Below, in pieces: positions 8,848-17,612 of a stretch of DNA of 64,000 nt. Where the stretch lies: positions 267,843 to 331,842 of the forward strand of contig NZ_JPIK01000004.1 of the NCBI RefSeq assembly GCF_000717475.1, in the 5' to 3' direction. A program made the position numbers and the translations under genes. The notes under the pieces were generated by a model. That model was not told where the DNA came from and did not search any database. It worked only from the letters and a program-made list of their open reading frames with translations. Position 1 is the first letter of the stretch. Each line of letters begins with the position of its first letter. The DNA is from Desulfonatronum thiodismutans (lineage in GTDB: Bacteria; Desulfobacterota; Desulfovibrionia; Desulfovibrionales; Desulfonatronaceae).

Positions 8848-8904
8848 CACAGGCACAAGGTACCAAAGGCATTTCAATTTCCCTGAAGGGGAAACATCGT
8901 AGAG

Positions 8905-8967
8905 CCGGTGGTTTCAACCACCGGAACGCAACACACAACAATATCAAGTCCTGAAAGGACGACATTT
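8905..8967. repeat. REP-like palindrome copy 4 with 43-bp direct-repeat tail
   Basis: CCGGTGGTT-TC-AACCACCGG (8905-8924) plus the tail AACGCAACACACAACAATAT and CAAGTCCTGAAAGGACGACA. The 63-base segment matches 8592-8654 except for one base. It ends just downstream of the transposase stop. Confidence 0.85.
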
Positions 8968-8970
8968 CTT

Positions 8971-9426
8971 TCAATTCCAAATAAATTCCGCATCATATTC
9001 AACATTATGTCGCTCAAGAAGCAATTCAAATTCTGATTGAAAAGAAAAACCCTCATGATGCTTTTCCTGATTTTGGATATATTTCACAACGACAGGAACT
9101 TGAGATTCACTAACGGTAAATGCACCGTACCCATCCTGCCATCTGAATTTCACTCCCAACCGATTTTGTTCATTGATCCATTTCGATGAACTTCCCTTTA
9201 TCTTTTGCATGACATCCGAAAATTTATGAATTGGCTTGAGCTTCATAAGTATATGAATATGATCCGCCATGCCGCCAACTTCAATGAGGATACCGTTATC
9301 GACTCTGACGATTCCACCAATATATCGATAAAGTTCGTCTCTCATACCGAAAACAAGCACCGGTTCTCGACCTTTGGTGCTGAAAACCACATGGTAAATG
9401 AGATTGGTTAATGTGCTCCCCATCAT
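8971..9426 (-). CDS. REP-associated tyrosine transposase (RAYT, IS200/Y1-like)
   Basis: 151-residue HUH-superfamily single-strand nuclease of the Y1_Tnp family. Visible hallmarks are the N-terminal LIYHVVFSTKGREPV strand, the metal-binding motif DHIHIL (about residues 55-60), KGSSSKWIN, FRWQDGYGAF, and the candidate catalytic Tyr in VVKYIQNQEKHHEGFSF. Family members that sit singly beside clusters of short palindromes are called RAYTs and are thought to mobilise or maintain those palindromes. Here two palindrome families lie on both sides (8591-8967 downstream, 9439-9460 just 12 bases upstream of the ATG), which fits. The reading frame is intact and of usual length. Codon use is more A/T-rich than the neighbours, suggesting acquisition. 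Confidence 0.9.
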   Translation of the reverse strand: MMGSTLTNLIYHVVFSTKGREPVLVFGMRDELYRYIGGIVRVDNGILIEVGGMADHIHILMKLKPIHKFSDVMQKIKGSSSKWINEQNRLGVKFRWQDGYGAFTVSESQVPVVVKYIQNQEKHHEGFSFQSEFELLLERHNVEYDAEFIWN

Positions 9427-9435
9427 TCACTCCTC

Positions 9436-9461
9436 TACGATGTCATCCCTTCGGGATTCAT
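9436..9461. repeat. Second-family palindrome upstream of RAYT
   Basis: TACGATGTCATCCCTTCGGG followed by ATTCAT, 10 bases from the RAYT start codon. The core ATCCC-TTC-GGGAT is palindromic. It is nearly identical to 8741-8766, so this family brackets the transposase gene. Confidence 0.8.
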
Positions 9462-9472
9462 ATTCCCGAGCC

Positions 9473-10894
9473 TCAACGCCGCTGACTGACCCGCTGGTGC
9501 ATGGCCTGCCTGGAAATGCCGAGCATTCGGGCGGCGGCGGCCTGGTTGCCGCCGGAGCGGCGAAGGGCTTCCTGGACCAGTTTCTGAACTGTCTGGTCCA
9601 TGGTCGGCAGGGGGTCGGGAAAGAGAATGTCCGCTCCCAAAAGCATTGCCGGAACCGTTTCCGGGGCTGGGGCATTGAAGTGGAAGGCGGGGGTTTTGAC
9701 CAGAGAGGCCATTTTTTTCTCCAATTCCTGAAGCCCGCCCTGAGCCATGGTATTGAAGATCAGGGAGCGCAGTTCTCGAACATTTCCCGGGAAGGAATGA
9801 GACAGGAGCCGATCCGCCAGCGAAGGGTCGATCCGTTCAGAGGGGATCTTCAAGGTCTCGCAAGCCTGGCGCAAATAATGCTCCGCCAGCAGCAAGATGT
9901 CACGGCCCCGCTCCCGCAGGGGAGGCAAGTGCACGTGATAGGTGTTGATCCTGTAGAACAGATCCTTGCGGAAAAGCCCCTTGCGTTCGGCCGCTTCCAG
10001 GTCCTGGTTGGTGGCCGCCACGATCCGCGCCCTGCTCCGGCGCGGCTTATCCGCGCCCAGGGGAAGGAACTCGTGATCCTGGATCAACTTGAGCAGCTTA
10101 ATCTGCGAGGCAAGGGACAAGTCGCCGATCTCGTCCAGGAACAGCGTCCCGTCCGCGGCCTGCTCCACCATGCCCCGCCGATCCTGCCGGGCGTCGGTGA
10201 ACGCTCCCTTGACGTGACCGAAAAGCGTGTCCGCGAACATGTTGTCGTCCAACCCGGCCACGTTGACGGCGACAAACGGCCCGCCTCGCCCACTGAGCCG
10301 GTGCAGGGCCGTGGCCGTGAGATCCTTGCCCGTCCCGGTCTCTCCGGTGATCAACACGGGCTCCGCAGTGGGCGCGATCACCTCCATGTACCGAAAGATG
10401 GCCTGCATTGGACGATTCTCGGTGATGATCCCGCTGAAGGCCTCAGGCTGGTCCAGGCGTTCAAAAAGGAGCTTGTCGCGCAGATGAATGTTTTGGCGCA
10501 GCAGCCGGGCATGGGCCAGGGCGCGATGCACCGTGGCCAGCAAAAGGACCTGTTCCACCGGCTTGATCAGGTAGTCGAAGGCCCCGGCCTTCATGCAGCG
10601 GACAGCCGTTTCGGTCTCGTCCACGCCGGTGACCATCACCACGGGAACATGGGGGGCCTCGGACCGGAAACGTTCCAGGATCGCCTCCCCGTGCACCCTG
10701 CCCGGCATGAACAAGTCCAGCAATAACAATGCGCACTGGACATCCGGCAGCCGATCCAGCACGGTCTGCCCGTCGGTGAAGGTTTCCACGTTCCCAAAAC
10801 CAGCCGTGAGCAAGGTCATGCTCAGACTGTCCAAGAGCAACTCTTCGTCATCCACAAGAAATATGGGCCATGCGGATTCGGTGTTCGACTTCAT
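9473..10894 (-). CDS. Sigma-54-dependent response regulator (NtrC family)
   Basis: 473-residue transcription activator of RpoN promoters. The receiver domain (residues about 8-125; IFLVDDEELL, acceptor Asp in LLLDLFMPG, Lys in YLIKPV) is followed by an AAA+ domain (about 150-385) with Walker A GETGTGKD, Walker B GTLFLDEIGDL and an arginine finger region in DLFYRIN. The C-terminal Fis-type helix-turn-helix contains NQAAAARMLGISRQAMHQR. The sigma-54-contacting loop reads GAFTDA instead of the usual GAFTGA. The start overlaps the stop of the upstream kinase gene (ATGA), making this a cognate kinase-regulator pair. Its rpoN partner is encoded at 60966-62399. Targets cannot be told from the sequence. 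Confidence 0.94.
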   Translation of the reverse strand: MKSNTESAWPIFLVDDEELLLDSLSMTLLTAGFGNVETFTDGQTVLDRLPDVQCALLLLDLFMPGRVHGEAILERFRSEAPHVPVVMVTGVDETETAVRCMKAGAFDYLIKPVEQVLLLATVHRALAHARLLRQNIHLRDKLLFERLDQPEAFSGIITENRPMQAIFRYMEVIAPTAEPVLITGETGTGKDLTATALHRLSGRGGPFVAVNVAGLDDNMFADTLFGHVKGAFTDARQDRRGMVEQAADGTLFLDEIGDLSLASQIKLLKLIQDHEFLPLGADKPRRSRARIVAATNQDLEAAERKGLFRKDLFYRINTYHVHLPPLRERGRDILLLAEHYLRQACETLKIPSERIDPSLADRLLSHSFPGNVRELRSLIFNTMAQGGLQELEKKMASLVKTPAFHFNAPAPETVPAMLLGADILFPDPLPTMDQTVQKLVQEALRRSGGNQAAAARMLGISRQAMHQRVSQRR

Positions 10895-12978
10895 GATCCC
10901 GCCTTGAGAAAAATCGTCACGGTGGTCCCCAAACCCGGCGCGGAATCGAAGGTCATCCGGCCTTTATGGCTCTGGATGATCGACGAGGTGATGGATAAGC
11001 CCAAGCCGGTACCGCCGACATTGTGCCGGGTACTGAAGAATGGATCGCAGATCCGCTCGATGTTCTCCGGGGCGATCCCCTCACCTTCATCAGTGATGCG
11101 CAAAACCACGGCTTCCTCGTCCGAATCGGAGTAGGTTTCCAGGACGATCCGGCGTTCCTTGTCCGGCAGGGCCTGACAGGCGTTGATCAGCAGATTGACC
11201 ACCACCTGCTCCAATTTCTGAAAGTCGCCCCGCACCGGAGGAAGATTCGGGTCCAATCGCGTCTCGAACAAATTGGTATGCTCGGCGATAGTCTTGCGGA
11301 GCATGGTCAGGGCCGCTTCGACAACCTGATTCAGCCGCACCTCGCTGCCCATATCCAGAGGCAGCTGCCGAGCAAACGTCTTCAGCTCGGACACGATCCG
11401 CTTGATCCGCTTGCTGCCTTCATGGATCCCAGAGAACAGCCTGGACACGTTGTCTCGCATCCGCGGATAGGGCATCCCGGCCAGCATGAACTCCGGATGC
11501 CCGGCATGGTGCGCCTCCAGAACCGGCAGGGAGTCGGCCCAGACCTCTTCCAGGAGAGGCGTATTCAAGATGATGAAATTGTTGGGGTTGTTCACCTCGT
11601 GGGCCACGCCGGCCACCAGGGTGCCCAGCGCGGTCATTTTGGCGGCCTGAGCCAGCTGTTCCTGCTGGGTCTTTTCGCGCACCTGGGCAAGCTTGCGCTC
11701 GGCGACGTCCTTGGCAAAGCCGATGGTTCCGGCAATGTTTCCGTTCCGGTCACGGTAGACCAGCTTGTCCGTCACGGCCCACCCCAGCTTCCCCGAGGTG
11801 CCGACATACTGCTCCTCAATGCCGATCTTGGCGCGGCCCGTGCGCAGTACTTCCTGGTCGTCCAAAACGTATTTCCGTGCAATCTTCGGTGGAAATATGT
11901 CGTAATCAGTCCCGCCAATGACCTGCCCCCGCTCCAGCCCGACGGTTTGGCAAAAAGTCTTGTTCACCTCCAGATACGTTCCATCCCGGTTTTTCTGCCA
12001 GATCAAGGCCGGGGCCGTATCGAAAACCAAGTTCAGGTGCTGTCTGGTTGCCAGCAGTTCAGCCTTTTCCCGTTCCAAGTCCCGGTACATCAAATCCAAG
12101 GGGTGGATCAGCCCGGAACGAATCAAGGCCAGGTAGACGAACAGGTATGAAATGATTTTCAGTAACGGGCCGAGGGCGTTGGAATGAACGCCGACGTACT
12201 CCTGGAAGATAAACGTGGATTCTGACGCCAGAGAGGCGACCACGGCCAGGAAAATCAGCCTGTAAACCCTGACGTCGAGCAAATCGCGACGGTGGAAAAG
12301 CACCACCAGGGCGAACAGCAGGAACACGCAGACGACGAATTCACTCCACAGCTTGAAGGGAGCCATCCCCTCGCCATCCACATACGTGACTGGAAACACC
12401 TGCCAGTAAAAAATGGCGGTCAACAGGAAAAGTGCCAAAGCGGCCCAAAATAACAACCCGAAGAAAGGACGGAAGGTGCGGCCCAGGACCAGCGAGAACA
12501 GCAGCATTGCCAGCCCCTCCATGTACCGCCCAACGAGCCGGAGTTGAGCTGGAAGGTCCACGTTCGGCGCATCGCGGAAAATATCCCTTTGCAGGAAGGC
12601 CAAAGCGTGCAAGAGATCCGTGAAGCCGATGAACAAATAGGCCGAGCCCAGCAGAAGCAAGGCGTCGTTGTTGATGAACCGCCGTGCGTTCCAGACCAAC
12701 ATGAATACGGCCCAGGCCACGGCAATGGAAATGACCTCGGTCACGGCCTGAAAGAGCGTGGCGTTATACCTGCCGACGATGAACAAAAGTCCGAGCATCG
12801 TACATCCGAGGGTGTACCAGAGATATTCGGAAAATTTACACTCCGTGCCTACCCCCTTGGAGGACAATGCACAGGCAAGGCATGCCGATACCGACCTGCT
12901 TCCGTCCTGCTCGTCCCGTCCGTTCCGACAGTCCCATCCGCCCCGCTCCCCCAGGTCTCGCGACGAATCATCGGCCAT
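10891..12978 (-). CDS. MASE3-PAS sensor histidine kinase
   Basis: About 695 residues, partner of the sigma-54 regulator immediately downstream. A polar, charged N-terminal region of about 50 residues with three cysteines precedes seven or eight hydrophobic helices with the MASE3-like signature AYLFIGFTDLLHALAFL, so the sensor lies in the membrane. A PAS domain (LNLVFDTAPALIWQKNRDGT) and an unusual HisKA region with LVAGVAHEVNNPNNF follow, then HATPase motifs (DEGEGIAPENI, GGTGLGLSI). The start at ATG 12978 is chosen for GGAGG eight bases upstream; it overlaps nadD by 11 bases. The signal detected is unknown; MASE3 ligands are not well characterised. Confidence 0.92.
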   Translation of the reverse strand: MADDSSRDLGERGGWDCRNGRDEQDGSRSVSACLACALSSKGVGTECKFSEYLWYTLGCTMLGLLFIVGRYNATLFQAVTEVISIAVAWAVFMLVWNARRFINNDALLLLGSAYLFIGFTDLLHALAFLQRDIFRDAPNVDLPAQLRLVGRYMEGLAMLLFSLVLGRTFRPFFGLLFWAALALFLLTAIFYWQVFPVTYVDGEGMAPFKLWSEFVVCVFLLFALVVLFHRRDLLDVRVYRLIFLAVVASLASESTFIFQEYVGVHSNALGPLLKIISYLFVYLALIRSGLIHPLDLMYRDLEREKAELLATRQHLNLVFDTAPALIWQKNRDGTYLEVNKTFCQTVGLERGQVIGGTDYDIFPPKIARKYVLDDQEVLRTGRAKIGIEEQYVGTSGKLGWAVTDKLVYRDRNGNIAGTIGFAKDVAERKLAQVREKTQQEQLAQAAKMTALGTLVAGVAHEVNNPNNFIILNTPLLEEVWADSLPVLEAHHAGHPEFMLAGMPYPRMRDNVSRLFSGIHEGSKRIKRIVSELKTFARQLPLDMGSEVRLNQVVEAALTMLRKTIAEHTNLFETRLDPNLPPVRGDFQKLEQVVVNLLINACQALPDKERRIVLETYSDSDEEAVVLRITDEGEGIAPENIERICDPFFSTRHNVGGTGLGLSITSSIIQSHKGRMTFDSAPGLGTTVTIFLKAGS

Positions 12979-13735
12979 GGATGCAGCCTCCTCTCGGTGG
13001 GCGGGCTTTGACGCCGCCGACTTGTCCGACGTCACTCCTAGCCTCTTGCTTTGCCCAATACCGCTCAACCAAGCGCCGCTTCCGGGTCAATTCGGCCAGC
13101 ACGAGGTCCGGCAAAAAAAAACGGATATCCCGGCCCGCGCTCCAATAGTCCCGAATCATGGTCGCGCTGATATCCAGATAGGGGGGGCGAATCAACAGGA
13201 TATTCCCGCTGCCCGGCCCCAACCTCCACTCGCAAACCATGTTGCCGGGGCTTTTCATCCACCCGGGATAGACGGTTTCGTCGGCTTCGGGCCAATGGGA
13301 ACGCACGAATTCACGGGTAGTTTCCAGGGCCATGTCCTGCCGGGCCACGGCCACGAAGTGAGCCTTGCGGGTCAGGGCCAGGCCGTCTTTCCAGGACGGC
13401 AGGGTCAGCAGGTCCGGGACGCCGAGCAAAAAAAAGAGCCGGCTTCCGGGCATCGCCCGAGCCAGCTCTTCCAGCGTATCTCCGGTGTAAGACGGACCGG
13501 GCCGACCGCCCTCGACCAAGGAGCAATGCAGGCCGGGAAGCCCATGAAGAGCCTTCTGCACCAAGCGGCAACGCAGGCCAAAAGGCAACAGTCCTCGCTG
13601 CCCCTTGTGCGGCGGGATTGCGGTCGGAACCAGTTCCACCCGGTCCAGCCCAAGGATTTCCAGGGCTTCAACGGCCAGACGCAGATGGCCGTGATGCACG
13701 GGGTTGAAGCACCCGCCGAAAACGCCGACCTTCAT
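12968..13735 (-). CDS. nadD: Nicotinate-nucleotide adenylyltransferase
   Basis: Transfers AMP from ATP to nicotinate mononucleotide, a late step of NAD synthesis in the cytoplasm. 255 residues with the nucleotidyltransferase motif GGCFNPVHHGHL at the N-terminus (residues 7-18), FFLLGVPDLLTLPSW in the middle and ISATMIRDYWSAG near residue 200, equivalent to the family's ISSTxIR motif. It is slightly longer than usual because of a C-terminal extension rich in Gly/Arg (about residues 235-255), which overlaps the start of the downstream kinase gene. It shares direction with proA upstream, from which it is separated by a 126-bp inverted-repeat element. Confidence 0.93.
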   Translation of the reverse strand: MKVGVFGGCFNPVHHGHLRLAVEALEILGLDRVELVPTAIPPHKGQRGLLPFGLRCRLVQKALHGLPGLHCSLVEGGRPGPSYTGDTLEELARAMPGSRLFFLLGVPDLLTLPSWKDGLALTRKAHFVAVARQDMALETTREFVRSHWPEADETVYPGWMKSPGNMVCEWRLGPGSGNILLIRPPYLDISATMIRDYWSAGRDIRFFLPDLVLAELTRKRRLVERYWAKQEARSDVGQVGGVKARPPRGGCIHGR

Positions 13736-13776
13736 GCAGCCGTCACCTTACCTGAGTGTTGAAAAAGTCCTTATCC

Positions 13777-13902
13777 ACAGTCCGTTCAAAAACCCCAAGT
13801 GCAAGGAGCAAAAAAAGTTCACGGACGAAGCGTATTTATTCAAACGGAGAGTTTGAACTTTTTGCAGCGACGCAGCAATTGGGGGTATTTCAAGGGACTG
13901 TT
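13777..13902. repeat. Dispersed inverted-repeat (MITE-like) element, copy A
   Basis: About 126 bp between proA and nadD. The ends are inverted repeats: ACAGTCCGTTCAAAAACCCC on the left and, reverse-complemented, ACAGTCCCTTGAAATACCCC on the right. Inside, GCAAAAAAAGTTC and GAACTTTTTGC pair, and the centre reads GAAGCGTATTTATTCAAACG. The same element is at 20696-20826. It sits 16 bases after the proA stop and, transcribed from proA, gives an A/T-flanked stem like a bidirectional terminator. Confidence 0.85.
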
Positions 13903-13917
13903 ACGTCCTTTTCAGGT

Positions 13918-15189
13918 TCATTCCCGAACCTGCCCCTGACCAAGGCCGACGAATTTCACGCCGGTCAGTTCCCGAACTCCCATGGGACCGTAAGCGTGCA
14001 GCTTGGACGTGCTGATCCCGATTTCCGCGCCCAGGCCGAGCTGACCGCCGTCGTTGAACCGGGTGGAGGCGTTCACCAGGACCAGGGAGGCGTCGGCCTC
14101 GCGCAGAAAGCGCATGGCCCGGTCATGGTCTCTGGTGAGGATGGCCTCGGTATGGTTGGAGCCGTAAAGGGCGATGTGCTCCAGGGCCTGATCCATGTCC
14201 CGGACCACCCGCACGGCCAGGACCAGGGCCAGAAACTCCCTACCCCAGTCGCCTTCCTCGGCTGGGTCGGCATCGGCCTTGGACTTGAGCAGGGGCAGGC
14301 TTTCCGGGCAGGCCTTGAAACGCACCTCCGCGGCCCCCAGACGTTCCGCGACCTTGGGCAGGAAGATTCGCGCCTCGTCCTGGTGCACCAGCAAACATTC
14401 CAAAGCGTTACACACCCCGCAGCGCTGCACTTTGGAGTTGAAGACGATCTCCAGAGCCTTGTCCAGGTCCGCGCCCTGGTCCACGTATATGTGGCACACA
14501 CCTTTATAATGCTTCAACACGGGCATGGTGGCCTGGTCGGCCACGGCCCGAATCAGGGACTCGCCGCCGCGTGGAATGACCACGTCGATGAACTCGTCCA
14601 GCTTCAGCAAATGCCTCACAGCCTCCCGGTCCGTGACCGGCACCAGTTGGACCGCGGCCTCCGGCAGCCCGGCGGCCCGCAGCGCCTCCGCGATCAACTC
14701 GGCTAGGACTTGATTGGAATGGAAGGCCTCGGAACCGCCCCGCAGGATGGCCGCATTGCCGGCCTTAAGGGTCAGGATGGCCGCCTCGATGGTTACGTTG
14801 GGCCGAGATTCGTAGATCATCATCACCACGCCCAGGGGCACGCGCATCCGCCCGAACCGCAGCCCATTGGGCCGCTGCCACATGCTTTCGATCTCGCCCA
14901 CCGGATCAGTTTGGGCCATGACCTCCAGGCAGGCCTGGGCCATGGCCTCGACGGTCGCCTCAGTTATCCGCAGCCGGTCCACCCTGGCCGCGTCCAACCC
15001 GGCGGCCAGGGCCGCGTCCACGTCCTTCTGGTTGGCTTCCAGCACCTGCCCGGCCCGGTCCCGCAACAGCCGGGCCAGCTCCCGAAGCACCTCGTCCTTG
15101 CGTCTGCCTTCGGCGTTGGCCGTCAGCCTGGCCGCGTCACGGGCATCCCGGGCCAGCCGATTCATCCGGCCCTGAAGATCTTTCGTCAT
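13918..15189 (-). CDS. proA: Glutamate-5-semialdehyde dehydrogenase (gamma-glutamyl phosphate reductase)
   Basis: NADPH-dependent reduction of gamma-glutamyl phosphate to glutamate semialdehyde, second step of proline synthesis. 423 residues, the usual length, aldehyde-dehydrogenase fold. Recognisable segments are PLGVVMMIYESRPNVTIEAA (about 110-130), ILRGGSEAFHSN, VIPRGGESLIRAVAD, the catalytic-cysteine region QRCGVCNALECLLV and the C-terminal STRFNDGGQLGLGAEIGIST. The ATG at 15189 follows AGGAGTGTAGA. proB is not in this window. It is divergent from the PPOX gene at 15308. Confidence 0.96.
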   Translation of the reverse strand: MTKDLQGRMNRLARDARDAARLTANAEGRRKDEVLRELARLLRDRAGQVLEANQKDVDAALAAGLDAARVDRLRITEATVEAMAQACLEVMAQTDPVGEIESMWQRPNGLRFGRMRVPLGVVMMIYESRPNVTIEAAILTLKAGNAAILRGGSEAFHSNQVLAELIAEALRAAGLPEAAVQLVPVTDREAVRHLLKLDEFIDVVIPRGGESLIRAVADQATMPVLKHYKGVCHIYVDQGADLDKALEIVFNSKVQRCGVCNALECLLVHQDEARIFLPKVAERLGAAEVRFKACPESLPLLKSKADADPAEEGDWGREFLALVLAVRVVRDMDQALEHIALYGSNHTEAILTRDHDRAMRFLREADASLVLVNASTRFNDGGQLGLGAEIGISTSKLHAYGPMGVRELTGVKFVGLGQGQVRE

Positions 15190-15307
15190 TCTACACTCCT
15201 ATGGACTCGACAAGACAACCGCCAGTCGCTACCTGTTCAAAAAAACAACCATGAAGAACGACAGTTCCAAAAAGCCATTCTCAGAGGCAGCCTGAAGGAC
15301 CACAACC

Positions 15308-15745
15308 ATGCACGAAGTCATCCGCGCTCTGATTCAAGGTCAGCAAAGCTGTGTTCTCGCCACATCTCAGGACAACCAGCCGCACACGTCCCTGATGGGC
15401 TTCGCCCCTTCCGAGGATTTCACAACCTTTTTCATGGCCACCTACCGCAACACCAACAAGTTCGCAAACCTCAAGGCCAATCCGAAGGTCAGCCTGCTCC
15501 TGGACGATCGCGGTGCGCATCCCGAACAGGACCGCGGAAAAACCAAAGCCCTGACCGTACACGGACGGGCCGAAGCCCTCGAAGATCCGGAACAATGCCG
15601 TGCCGTCGCGGACATCCTCCGTCGACGCTTGCCACACCTGCATGACTTTCTGGACGGCCCGGACATCGCCTTCATCGCCGTCCAGGCCGTTGATTTCCTG
15701 CTCCTACAAGGCCCCATCGAGGCGATCTTCGAAACCGCCGGGTAG
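15308..15745 (+). CDS. Pyridoxamine 5'-phosphate oxidase family protein
   Basis: 145-residue split-barrel flavin-binding protein of the PPOX-like group. The N-terminal strand pair SCVLATSQDNQPHTSLMGF, FMATYRNTNKFANLKANPKV and SLLLDDRG match the FMN-binding core of this superfamily. The basic stretch typical of true pyridoxamine oxidases is not evident, so it may bind FMN, F420 or haem; substrate unknown. It is transcribed divergently from proA and stands alone, with an ATG preceded only by a weak purine run. Confidence 0.8.
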   Translation: MHEVIRALIQGQQSCVLATSQDNQPHTSLMGFAPSEDFTTFFMATYRNTNKFANLKANPKVSLLLDDRGAHPEQDRGKTKALTVHGRAEALEDPEQCRAVADILRRRLPHLHDFLDGPDIAFIAVQAVDFLLLQGPIEAIFETAG

Positions 15746-15829
15746 CGATTAAACCCAGGTACGGAAACAAGGCGCCCAGGTTCCGCGAAAATCCCTATTT
15801 GCCCAGTGTTTTTTCATTAGGCTAGTATC

Positions 15830-15846
15830 TTTACATAACTTGTAAA
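15830..15846. promoter_or_regulatory. Palindrome upstream of MCP, possible operator
   Basis: TTTACATAACTTGTAAA: half sites TTTACA and TGTAAA separated by five bases, about 104 bases before the MCP start, in the only A/T-rich part of the gap. No protein can be assigned to it. Confidence 0.35.
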
Positions 15847-15949
15847 TTGCCTCAAATGTGATCAAAATGTCCTGGACCAGGAAGGCGAACGGACACCATT
15901 TTCCCGCCACGATTCTCATCCACATCAGCCAGCCAAGGAGACAGGCTCT

Positions 15950-17539
15950 ATGGATACCTCTAAACTTGCCGTTCCAGCCATTGCGATCGGCATCCTAGCC
16001 ATTGTCGGCACCGTGCTCGCCACGTTTTTGAGCGGTGCGTCCGGACTCACCGGAGCCATCACGACGGCCGCGGCCGGTCTTGTCGCCCTGTTCGTCGTGG
16101 GGACGCCGCTGATGCTCCAGAACCGCGCGCTGGCCGAGGCATCCGCCGTGCTGAAAGATCTCGCTGAAGGGAATTTTCAGAAGGGCACTTTGGAGGCCAG
16201 CCGGGGAGCGAAGAGCCTGCCAAGCCTGTTCACGGCCCTGGAGGCCGTGTCCCATGCCTTGAAGCACGAAAAGGGTCTGAGCAAGGGGATTATCGAAGGA
16301 CTGCCCACGCCGTTTCTGCTGGTGGACACCAAGGAACGGGCCTTGTTTACGAACCAGGCCTGTCTGGACATGGTTCAGATCGACGGCCCGCCGAAAAAAC
16401 AGCTTGGCCGGACTCTGGCGGAAATCTTCTATAACGACCCCTCACGCCAGACCGCCGTGGGCAAGGCCATCAAGACCGGCGAGGTCTTTCGCAACCTGGA
16501 AGTGAGCATTACCGGACATAAAGGCGGGGTGCGCCACGTCCTGGCCAACGTCTGCCCCTTGTACGATCTGGACGGCGTCTGCATCGGCGGCTTCTGCCTC
16601 TACGTGGACATGACCACCCTGAAAACCAAGGAAGCTCAAATCTGCGAGCAGAACGAGATCATCTCCAAGGCGGCATCACAGGCCACCCAGGTCTCCAACT
16701 CCATGGCCTCGGCCGCCGAAGAGTTGGCCGCCCAGGTGGAGCAGGCCAGCCGGGGCGCGGAGCAGCAGCGGGACCGGACCGGCGAGACGGCCACGGCCAT
16801 GGAGGAAATGAACGCCACGGTCTTGGAAGTGGCCAGAAACGCCTCCCAGGCCGCCGAAGCTTCGGACCTGTCTCGGACCAAGGCCCTGGAGGGCGCGAAA
16901 GTGGTGGGCGAATCCGTGGCGGCCATCAACAAAGTCCAGCAACAGTCCGAGGAACTGAAGGCCAACCTCGGCCGGCTGGGGCAACAGGCCGACCAGATCG
17001 GTCGAATTATGACCGTGATCGAGGACATCGCGGACCAGACCAACCTCCTGGCCCTGAACGCGGCCATCGAGGCGGCTCGGGCCGGTGACGCGGGACGCGG
17101 ATTCGCCGTGGTGGCCGACGAAGTGCGCAAGCTGGCGGAAAAGACCATGAACGCCACCAAGGAGGTCGGGCAAGCCATCTCGGACATTCAGCAAGGAACC
17201 AGGACCAATATCGACGGCATGGACAAGGCCGCCGAGGCGGTCGCCGAGGCCACGGCTCGGGCCAACGCCTCCGGCGCGACCCTGCAGGAAATCCTGGCCC
17301 TGGCCGAACAGGCCGCGGACCAGGTCCGCTCCATCGCCACCGCCGCGGAACAGCAGTCCGCCACCAGTGAGGAGATCAACCGCGGAGTGGAGGACATCAA
17401 CCGAATCTCCGCGGAAACCAGCGAAGTCATGAACCAATCCGCCCAGGCCGTCTCCGAACTGGCCCGGATGGCCGCCGAATTGAACACGGTCATCGATGGA
17501 ATGCGGGCCCAGGCGAAAGACGAGTGCCCGGCGGAGTGA
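15950..17539 (+). CDS. Methyl-accepting chemotaxis protein with cytoplasmic PAS domain
   Basis: 529-residue chemoreceptor. Two hydrophobic helices (about residues 8-29 and 36-56) are separated by only a few residues, so there is no periplasmic sensing domain. A PAS domain (about 110-225; [20 protein letters not shown]) provides cytoplasmic sensing, plausibly redox or a small molecule. The signalling domain has the tip [20 protein letters not shown] with flanking adaptation helices. No CheR/CheB-binding pentapeptide is seen at the C-terminus (AKDECPAE). AAGGAG lies upstream of the ATG. The gene is monocistronic and ends at a strong terminator. Confidence 0.94.
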   Translation: MDTSKLAVPAIAIGILAIVGTVLATFLSGASGLTGAITTAAAGLVALFVVGTPLMLQNRALAEASAVLKDLAEGNFQKGTLEASRGAKSLPSLFTALEAVSHALKHEKGLSKGIIEGLPTPFLLVDTKERALFTNQACLDMVQIDGPPKKQLGRTLAEIFYNDPSRQTAVGKAIKTGEVFRNLEVSITGHKGGVRHVLANVCPLYDLDGVCIGGFCLYVDMTTLKTKEAQICEQNEIISKAASQATQVSNSMASAAEELAAQVEQASRGAEQQRDRTGETATAMEEMNATVLEVARNASQAAEASDLSRTKALEGAKVVGESVAAINKVQQQSEELKANLGRLGQQADQIGRIMTVIEDIADQTNLLALNAAIEAARAGDAGRGFAVVADEVRKLAEKTMNATKEVGQAISDIQQGTRTNIDGMDKAAEAVAEATARANASGATLQEILALAEQAADQVRSIATAAEQQSATSEEINRGVEDINRISAETSEVMNQSAQAVSELARMAAELNTVIDGMRAQAKDECPAE

Positions 17540-17569
17540 TGAATGACCGTTCCTTTCCTACTCCAAACG

Positions 17570-17605
17570 CCAAAAAGGCCGGTGCTCTCGCACCGGCCTT
17601 TTTGG
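17570..17605. terminator. Strong bidirectional rho-independent terminator
   Basis: CCAAAAAGGCCGGTGC (17570-17585), loop TCTC, and the exact complement GCACCGGCCTTTTTGG (17590-17605): a 16-bp perfect stem with A and T runs on both sides. It serves the MCP gene on the plus strand and acs on the minus strand. Confidence 0.95.
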
Positions 17606-17612
17606 TATAACG

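Larger units (their letters stand above)
8288..8970. other. Gene-free repeat-rich interval between response regulator and RAYT
   Basis: 683 bp without a convincing gene. The left part (8423-8538) holds three GTCAA-N6-TTGAC palindromes and probably the promoter of the chemosensory operon. The right part (8591-8968) is a mosaic of two palindromic repeat families described separately. Confidence 0.7.

Noticed and set aside
8591..8967. Possible CRISPR array
   Set aside because: The repeats are true palindromes with irregular spacing (about 80-130 bases), some direct and some inverted, and no cas gene is present; the transposase fits REP/RAYT.
9398..10726. 442-codon plus-strand frame opposite the sigma-54 regulator
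   Set aside because: No motif, no ribosome-binding site, and it spans a palindromic repeat and two genes.
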